From Thelephora terrestris (Eukaryota > Basidiomycota > Agaricomycetes > Thelephorales > Thelephoraceae), in the NCBI GenBank assembly GCA_015956445.1, contig WIUZ02000014.1, forward strand, positions 682,001-746,000: 64,000 nt of DNA, given 5' to 3'. The translations under genes and the position numbers were made by a program. Below are positions 58,165 through 64,000 of the stretch, one piece after another; within the stretch, counting starts at the first letter, position 1, and each line of letters begins with the position of its first letter. The notes beneath the pieces are model-generated. The model had not been told where the DNA came from and did no database searches. It worked only from the letters and a program-made list of their open reading frames with translations.

Positions 58165-58335
58165 CAAGGACAAGGTTGCGACCGAGTAAAGCAAACACGA
58201 GACGAAGTGACTACCCTATACAGATACTGGTATGGTCTGTTGACCTCAGGGTTGCGAGGTGTTGCTTGAGTTGATGATGGTGGCGAGGAGAATACGAGAA
58301 TGAAGGGAACTTCTCGATCATCATCAGTGTTCCTG
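58165..58335 (+). repeat. Relic copy of the SUZ-gene upstream flank
   Basis: Aligns by eye to 63720-63945. Examples are TATACAGATACTGGTATGGT against CATACAGATGCTGATGTGGT, GGTGTTGCTTGAGTTGA against GGTGTTGTTTGAGTTGA, and GAATGAAGGGAACTTCTCGA against GAATGAAGGGCGCTTCTCGA. The relic has lost a segment of about 55 bp present near 63865-63915. Confidence 0.75.
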
Positions 58336-59149
58336 ACCGTTTCTCTTATTCGTAACGCTGGCGATTCCGCTCGACTTCAAGACACTTATGGACCTCCTCA
58401 TCGACGAGAGTACCTCGGGGACACACATTTTTATGCTGAAGGAGGCCTTTTTTATTCATTCCCCGTTTCGGCAACTGGAAAAATGGCCATGACGGATTCA
58501 AGAGAGAGATCAACAGCTTATTCACCTACAGGCGGGTCCGCAGGGGACCCTCCCAGGCAACACTTTCGACAACAAATCTGATTTGGAAAAGGAGGGCATG
58601 CTGAGACCACTGTCAAAATCAGGGACCGGGTTATCTACCAGGCGGCTAGGCAAGTTGTAGATTGCCCCCCAATTCGAAACACCTCTGACCCCAGATATCG
58701 TCGCGGTTGGACTTCTACAGCTCTATCTGTGAAGTACCCGGCGAGGAAGCGAAGATCTCGAAATCAGCCCCATTGTTTCTAGTCTGAGAATCTGGTTGGA
58801 GTGACTGTCTTGAATGCTCCAATTTCCTTCTCATGTCGCCCACTACTTACGAACTATCCGATGCGGCCGGACATTGATCGCCTCGACAGTCCCCCGGGAT
58901 TTCTATCTGGGTATTCCAGACTTCACCTCATCTCGACATCACAGGCATTCCCGTGGAAATGAAAATTCCAATCGAGGAGTTGCCATTCGAGTTGTCGTCT
59001 TCGCACTGGATCACTCGCGCTGTATCAATCAAGATCTACTTTCGATGAGCCTCGGCCTCACCTCTCCTGGCAAGCGCGCGATCATCGGCGTTTGCCTACA
59101 GGCCAAAGTGTGGCTAGCAAAAAGTGTGGCTGAACATGTGTGCAAATTC

Positions 59150-59159
59150 TTATAATACA
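59150..59159 (+). promoter_or_regulatory. TATA-like box of GTPase gene 2
   Basis: TTATAATACA about 68 bp before the ATG. Two copies of AAAGTGTGGCT sit at about 59104 and 59121; the same word is before copy 3. Confidence 0.5.
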
Positions 59160-59216
59160 GGAACCATAACCCGCCGAGCATATCACGGTTGCCTTTTTTC
59201 CCTGCCCAGATCCGAA

Positions 59217-60738
59217 ATGGCCAACTTGAAAGGAAACTCTGGCGGAGCACAGAAACCATCGTCTAGTAGAAAGGGACCTCCCCCGACACATCCCGACGTT
59301 CGCTCACAGGCGATACCAACACGGACGTCTGCGCGCTCCTCGGCTAGGGCCGCTCAACGACATCCTGAGGTAATCTTCAACTTTATTGTCTAGGAGGTGG
59401 AATGAGACTCACGTACCCTCGATAGGAGGAAGATGTCCCGGAAGTTGCCATCGCGTTGGTGTCTCATTGCATCTGCTTGGATCATTTCCGTTACTTATAT
59501 TTTATGCGTCAACTTCCAATCTGCTCAACAGCGTTATGGGTGCAACGGGAAGCGGAAAAACTAGCGTGCGTTTGTCCCAGCTCAGTAGCAAACTACCAAG
59601 AGAGCTGATCACGCCTTTCTCATGACACAAACAGTTCATCAATCTAGTTAGCGGATCCAACCTTGGTGTTGGAAAAGGGCTACGATCTTGCACGGAAGCG
59701 GTCCAAATTGCAGGCGCTTTCTATCTGGATGGCCGTCGTGTCGTTTTGATCGACACTCCCGGGTTCGACGATACCTCGAAGAGCGACACGGATGTTCTCA
59801 AACTGATTGCGGCCTTCCTCGAAACCTCGTAAGTGAAGCCCGAGACCAGCCTTCGGGAAAGAGTGGCGTCCTCATGATAATCTTCCCTACGCAGATACGA
59901 ACGAGGTAGCAAACTCGCTGGTGTCCTTTACTTCCACCGGATCTCAGATTTCAGGATGACGGGGTTATCGAGGAAGAACTTCAGCATGTTCCGAAAGCTC
60001 TGCGGTGACAACGCCCTCCAAAACGTTGTCATCGTCACCAACATGTGGGGAGAAGTCGACCCCCAGACCGGGAACGAGCGCGAAGCAGAGTTGAGGGGAG
60101 AGGATATCTTCTTCAAGCCCGTTCTCGAGAAGGGTTCCCAGATGGCTAGGCACGAGAACACTGTTCCTTCCGCGGAGACTATCATCCGTCTTATTCTCAA
60201 CAACCACCCCATGCCGCTGCGGATCCAGGAGGAACTCGTCGACGAACACATGGATATCTCTGACACGGGTGCCGGCGAGGAGCTGAATCGGGAAATCAAC
60301 GCTCAAATTAGGAGACACAAGGAGGAGATGCGTGAGCTCAAGGAAGGGATGGAGCAAGCGATGAAGGATAAGGATGAAGAAACGAGAAAGGAGCTTGAGA
60401 TCGAGACAAAGAGGATGCAGAGGGAGATCGAGAGGTTCCAACACGATAGCGAGAGGCTGGAATCTGACTACAAGAAGGAGAAAGAGAGGCTCGACGCGCG
60501 CATGGGGAAGATGGAGCAGGAGGCGAGGGAAGAAGCGGATCGTATTTCGGCACAATACCAACGACAGATCGACGAGATGAAGAACGCCCTCCAAACCAAC
60601 ACCGAGGCTTCAGAGGCGGAGAAGTCTCAAATGCGCGAAAAGATCAGCGAACTCTCGACGAGGGTTGCTGACGGCGGTCGTCGCCGTGGTGGATTTTTTT
60701 CAAAGATTGGAGGATTTCTCGACGACCTCTTCTTCTAG
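59217..60738 (+). CDS. AIG1/GIMAP-like GTPase with coiled coil, copy 2
   Basis: Same five-exon structure as copy 1, 417 residues, exon sum correct. Intron positions are identical, including exons of 29 and 34 nt around Walker A. EEDVPEVAIAVMGATGSGKT opens the G domain, then FINLVSGSNLGVGKGLRSC, VLIDTPGFDD, YERGSKLAGVLYFHRISDF, VTNMWGEVDPQTG. The coiled coil runs from about residue 250 to 390. The C-terminus is basic then hydrophobic/acidic (RRRGGFFSKIGGFLDDLFF). Copies 2 and 3 are closer to each other than to copy 1. Confidence 0.88.
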
Positions 60739-61357
60739 GATGTACGCAGTTTTTTTGACCATGTATTACTTGATCTTGCAGATCGTGCCCATGTGAAGCC
60801 GTTCGAAATGTACACGAGATGCCCCATTCACTTCCGGACTCCTCGACGACGATATCACGAATGCATTCCGTCCTGTGTGGGACAGCGGCGGCAGATATCC
60901 GCGAGTTGAAGGGGATAATGGCACTCAGTGCGATGCTGTCGGACGCTCATCTTCAGGTTTACACGCTACTTATCTGGGGGAGAGCGCCGCGTGCCAGGCC
61001 AGCGTGAACGTGCATGGACCACTTACCTCATGGGGTAGGACATGGATTTCAAAAGATCTTTATATCTGTATCTTCGACGGCGAATTAACCCCTCAGTCTG
61101 CGGAAATGAACCCCTAGACTGGGCCAGTCATCACCCGAATGACCTTCTTCGCTCCGGGTGATTAGCGGCAATGATTGGGATTGATGCCGATAAGCATCAG
61201 CCTCACCTCTCCAATGCGCACGAGCGGCGTATTGCCCAAGTAAAAGTGTGGCTGGCCAGGTGCGCCACACAATATAATAAAGGTGTCACACCCCCGGCGC
61301 CTGGAATTCTACTGCAGCCTCTCTCTGCCGACTTCTCTCCCCTGCTATCTGTCGAAG
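60739..61357. other. Intergenic between GTPase copies 2 and 3
   Basis: 3' flank block of copy 2 (60770-60970, related to 57655-57870), then the promoter of copy 3 (61185-61290) with CCTCACCTCTCC and AAAAGTGTGGCT words shared with the promoter of copy 2. Confidence 0.55.
61273..61283 (+). promoter_or_regulatory. TATA-like box of GTPase gene 3
   Basis: TATAATAAAGG about 85 bp before the ATG, in the same place relative to the duplicated promoter words as in copy 2. Confidence 0.5.
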
Positions 61358-63006
61358 ATGTCCTACACGTCCTACTGGAAGGGAAAATCACAGAAACCGC
61401 CAAAGAAAGAGCCTTCTGCGAGCACAAGTAATCCACAAAGCCTTACGGAGAACTCTTGGGTCTTGATGGACACCGACGCCGCACCTCCCCCCACGTATCC
61501 CGAGGCTACCCCACAGGCGGAACCAGAACGACCGCCAACGCGCTCTTCGACTACTGGCTCAATACAGCCCCCAACGGTAAGGTTTCCTCTGTATTGTCAG
61601 GGAAATGGAACGAAACTCAAATGTCCTGCGCAGGAGGAAGACCTCCCAGAAGTAGCCATCGCGTACGTTCTCGTCATATTCTTTCCCCTCGATTCCATTT
61701 CTTAAGATCTTATGCTTCAATTCTCTCCATCTGATAGGATCATGGGCGCAACGGGAACCGGCAAATCCACCGTAAGTTCCCCCCTCTTTCTCATCGCCTC
61801 TGCTTGTTTGATTTCGCCAATGCTGATCGGAATTCTGTCCTTGACCTGACAATCATCTATGCAGTTCATTAATCTGATCAGCGGATCCAGCCTCGGTGTC
61901 AGCAAGGGGCTACGATCTTGCACGAACTCGGTACAAGTAGCGGGTGCTTTCAATCTGGACGGTCGCCGTGTCGTCTTGATCGACACACCCGGGTTCGACG
62001 ATACCACAAGGAGCGACACCGATGTTCTCAAGATGATCGCTGCCTTCCTGGCGACCTCGTAAGTGAAACCGATCCTCCAAATCTCAATCAAACCGTCCTG
62101 ACGCACATTCTCCGCATCTGCAGATACGAGCGCGGTAACACGCTCGCCGGTGTCCTCTACTTCCACCGAATCTCTGATTTCAGGATGGGTGGGGTATCGA
62201 CACGGAACTTCAACATGTTCCGAAAACTCTGTGGCGACAACACTCTTCAGAATGTCGTCGTCGTCACCAACATGTGGGGAGAAGTCGACCCCCAGACCGG
62301 CAACGACCGCGAAGCAGAACTGATGAGGGAAGATATTTTCTTCAAGCCCGTCCTCGAGAAGGGTGCCAAGATGGCTCGTCACCAGAACTCCGCTCCCTCT
62401 GCGGAAGATATTATCCGCCTCATCCTCAGCAACCACCCCCTGCCACTGCGGATCCAGGAGGAGCTCGTCGACGAGCATAAGGATATCTCAGACACCGGTG
62501 CTGGCGAGGAGTTGAATCGGGAAATTAACGCCCAAATTAGAAGGCATCAGGAAGAAATGCGTTTGCTAAAGGAGGAGATGGAGCAGGCAATAAGGAACAA
62601 AGATGAAGAGACAAAGAGGGAGCTCGAGATTGAGACTAAGAGGATGCAGAGGGAAATCGAGAGGTTCCAGAACGACGCCAGGCGATTGGAATCCGACTAC
62701 AAGAACGAGAAGGGGAAGCTTGAATCCCGTCTCGGGCAGATGGAATTGGAGGCGAGGGAAGAGGCGGATCGCATTGCAGCCGAGTACCAGCGACAGGTCG
62801 ACGAGCTGAGGAGCGCCCTTCAATCAAGTGCCGAAGCTTCGGAGAGGGAGAAAGCCGAAATGCTCGAGCAAATTGACCAACTCTCCAGGAGGGGTGTTCG
62901 CGCCCAGGCTGTCGGTCCGGCGGGACATGGATTTTTCTCAATGATTGGAGCCATCCTAGACCAGCTCATCCCTCTACGCAACGGCCTTGCCTCCTTTCTT
63001 CGATAA
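61358..63006 (+). CDS. AIG1/GIMAP-like GTPase with coiled coil, copy 3
   Basis: Five exons, 452 residues, exon sum correct, introns at the same codons as in copies 1 and 2. A longer variable N-terminus (MSYTSYWKGKSQKPPKKEPS, Pro/Thr-rich) precedes EEDLPEVAIAIMGATGTGKS, FINLISGSSLGVSKGLRSC, VLIDTPGFDD, YERGNTLAGVLYFHRISDF and VTNMWGEVDPQTG. The coiled coil matches copy 2 over most of its length. The C-terminus GHGFFSMIGAILDQLIPLRN is hydrophobic, so membrane contact is possible. It is convergent with the SUZ gene (128 bp between stops). Confidence 0.88.
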
Positions 63007-63134
63007 GCATGTTGACTTGACCCTTTGTATTTCGCCCATGTAAAACAATCCGAACCTCACACGAAATAACCCAGCACCTATCAGAACTTTGACCACGCAC
63101 GAGCAAAGTGACAACGCAAAAGAACCCTCGCCCT

Positions 63135-63657
63135 TCAAGGGTTCGGAGGCCTCCTACTACGCTTACTGCCGAACCCCTGTGACGCATTTGAGTCCGAACC
63201 ATCTGGTTGTGGTCCAGCAGGATCACGGGTAATATTTGAGACGGGTTTAGATGGCGGCGTTCGGGTCTTTGGATCATCCTGCCCTGAAGGTTTGGAGGGT
63301 CCCCCAAATATACGCTCCCTGGCTTCTTGGTATCTAGCCTCCCGTTCTGCCAGGGATTTGTTATCCAACGAGGGTGAGGCTGAGGAGGTATTTGAGGGAG
63401 TAGTCGTCTGCGTCGGCCGTTTCAGTATTTTCATTGGAGCTTGGATGACCGTTGACGGGGGTGGAGAAAAGACCGTGGTTGAGGTTGATGGCCTCGAAAT
63501 CACGAGTTGTGGCATGGGAGACTTTGAATTCCTAAACGCACATCTCAATCAATCCCCGCCGAGGGGAGGAAGGGTCAGCGTACGCGGTTTCCCAGATTTT
63601 CTGACTGTCTGTTTCTTCTTCTTCATCGTCATCATCCCAATCGTCCGGGACGCGCAT
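63135..63657 (-). CDS. SUZ-domain protein
   Basis: A small RNA-associated protein with a SUZ motif. Two exons give 156 residues, with a 52-nt intron (63532-63583) and a correct sum. The start MRVPDDWDDDDEEEETDSQK is acidic, as is usual for fungal members. After NSKSPMPQLVISRP comes a Ser/Thr/Pro-rich linker, then MKILKRPTQ and the SUZ core with SLAEREARYQEARERIFGG. A basic tail ends KRSRRPPNP. SUZ domains bind RNA or translation factors; the target here is unknown. An upstream coding exon cannot be excluded. Confidence 0.85.
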
Positions 63658-64000
63658 CGGCTTCGACTTCGTCTGAGCCAGGTTCGGCGAAGCGTCTCCG
63701 TGAGCCTGCGGACCATCCAAGTTCAAGGTCACGACCCAGCAAAAAAGGAACGAGACGAGAGGACTGCCTCATACAGATGCTGATGTGGTTTGTTGTCCCC
63801 ACGGATTCGGGGTGTTGTTTGAGTTGACGGTGGGCATGGCGGTGACGAGGAGGGGACGAATCTAGAGCAGATGTCGCCAGGGGAAGACTCAGCAAGGCGA
63901 TCGGGAAGGCCCTCGAAGAATGAAGGGCGCTTCTCGATCACATCTCTCTCGTCTCGTCCCTCTCATGCGAACGTCTTTGGGGCGCCCGCGAATTTGTTCG
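63658..64000. promoter_or_regulatory. Upstream region of the SUZ gene, to window edge
   Basis: The source-type copy of the flank found as a relic at 58165-58335. No further gene can be called before the window ends. Confidence 0.5.

Larger units (their letters stand above)
57638..59216. other. Intergenic between GTPase copies 1 and 2
   Basis: Holds three duplicated parts: a 3' flank block (57655-57870) related to 60770-60970 behind copy 2, a relic of the SUZ-gene upstream region (58165-58335), and the promoter block of copy 2 (58910-59165). No intact gene is seen. Confidence 0.6.

Noticed and set aside
59965-60594. Long minus-strand open frame opposite GTPase copy 2
   Set aside because: It is the reverse shadow of the coiled-coil exon, whose codon bias keeps the opposite frame open. 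The same occurs at 56990-57508 and 61717-62478.
1-64000. Search for retroelements, DNA transposons, CRISPR and rRNA
   Set aside because: No reverse transcriptase, integrase, transposase, long terminal or inverted repeat, spaced direct repeat or rRNA sequence was recognised in any frame.

Overview
The window is nuclear DNA of a filamentous basidiomycete, most likely Agaricomycetes. Genes carry many short introns, mostly 47-70 nt with GT..AG ends, and sit close together on both strands. The families fit as well: a CAP59-type glycosyltransferase (GT69), expanded TKL-like kinases, BTB genes, GTPase-like coiled-coil proteins and a fungal nSTAND NTPase. Order or genus cannot be fixed by eye. Exons were joined by hand from splice signals and frame. 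Where a full exon sum is a multiple of three this is stated. I saw no tRNA, rRNA, CRISPR, retroelement or DNA transposon.

Layout. 1-5 kb: a doubtful minus-strand coding stretch, a TKL-like kinase (K1) and an alpha/beta hydrolase. 5.4-8 kb: eIF2 beta and the mitochondrial ATP synthase gamma subunit, head to head over 193 bp. 8.8-14.6 kb: an 823-residue P-loop NTPase and a GT69 glycosyltransferase. 16.6-22.9 kb: two more kinases. K2 is a probable pseudokinase. K3 is fused to an nSTAND/NACHT-like NTPase and a repeat-bearing tail, an NLR-like layout. 23-27.8 kb: a DUF1308 protein and an LPX1-like alpha/beta hydrolase, with a decayed hydrolase copy near 28.8 kb. 30-34 kb: a Zn2Cys6 transcription factor. 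35-43 kb: DUS3 and DUG1 head to head, then a UBA/UIM protein with a USP-like fold that lacks the catalytic cysteine. 43.4-45.5 kb: a small unknown gene, a hypothetical gene with one frameshift, and prefoldin subunit 5. 45.6-49.2 kb: three BTB genes in a row. 49.5-51.3 kb: a secreted GH13 alpha-amylase. 52-55 kb: RCF1, URM1, ISD11 and RPS30. 56-63 kb: three tandem GTPase-like coiled-coil genes with shared promoter parts, then a SUZ-domain gene.

Together, a conserved housekeeping backbone (translation, mitochondria, tRNA modification, glutathione turnover, proteostasis) is interrupted by lineage-expanded tandem families: kinase/NLR-like, BTB and GTPase-like. The kinase to nSTAND fusion with its two kinase neighbours is the best candidate for an undescribed, possibly immune or self-recognition, locus. 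The GTPase array shows recent block duplication, with a relic of the SUZ gene's flank left between copies.
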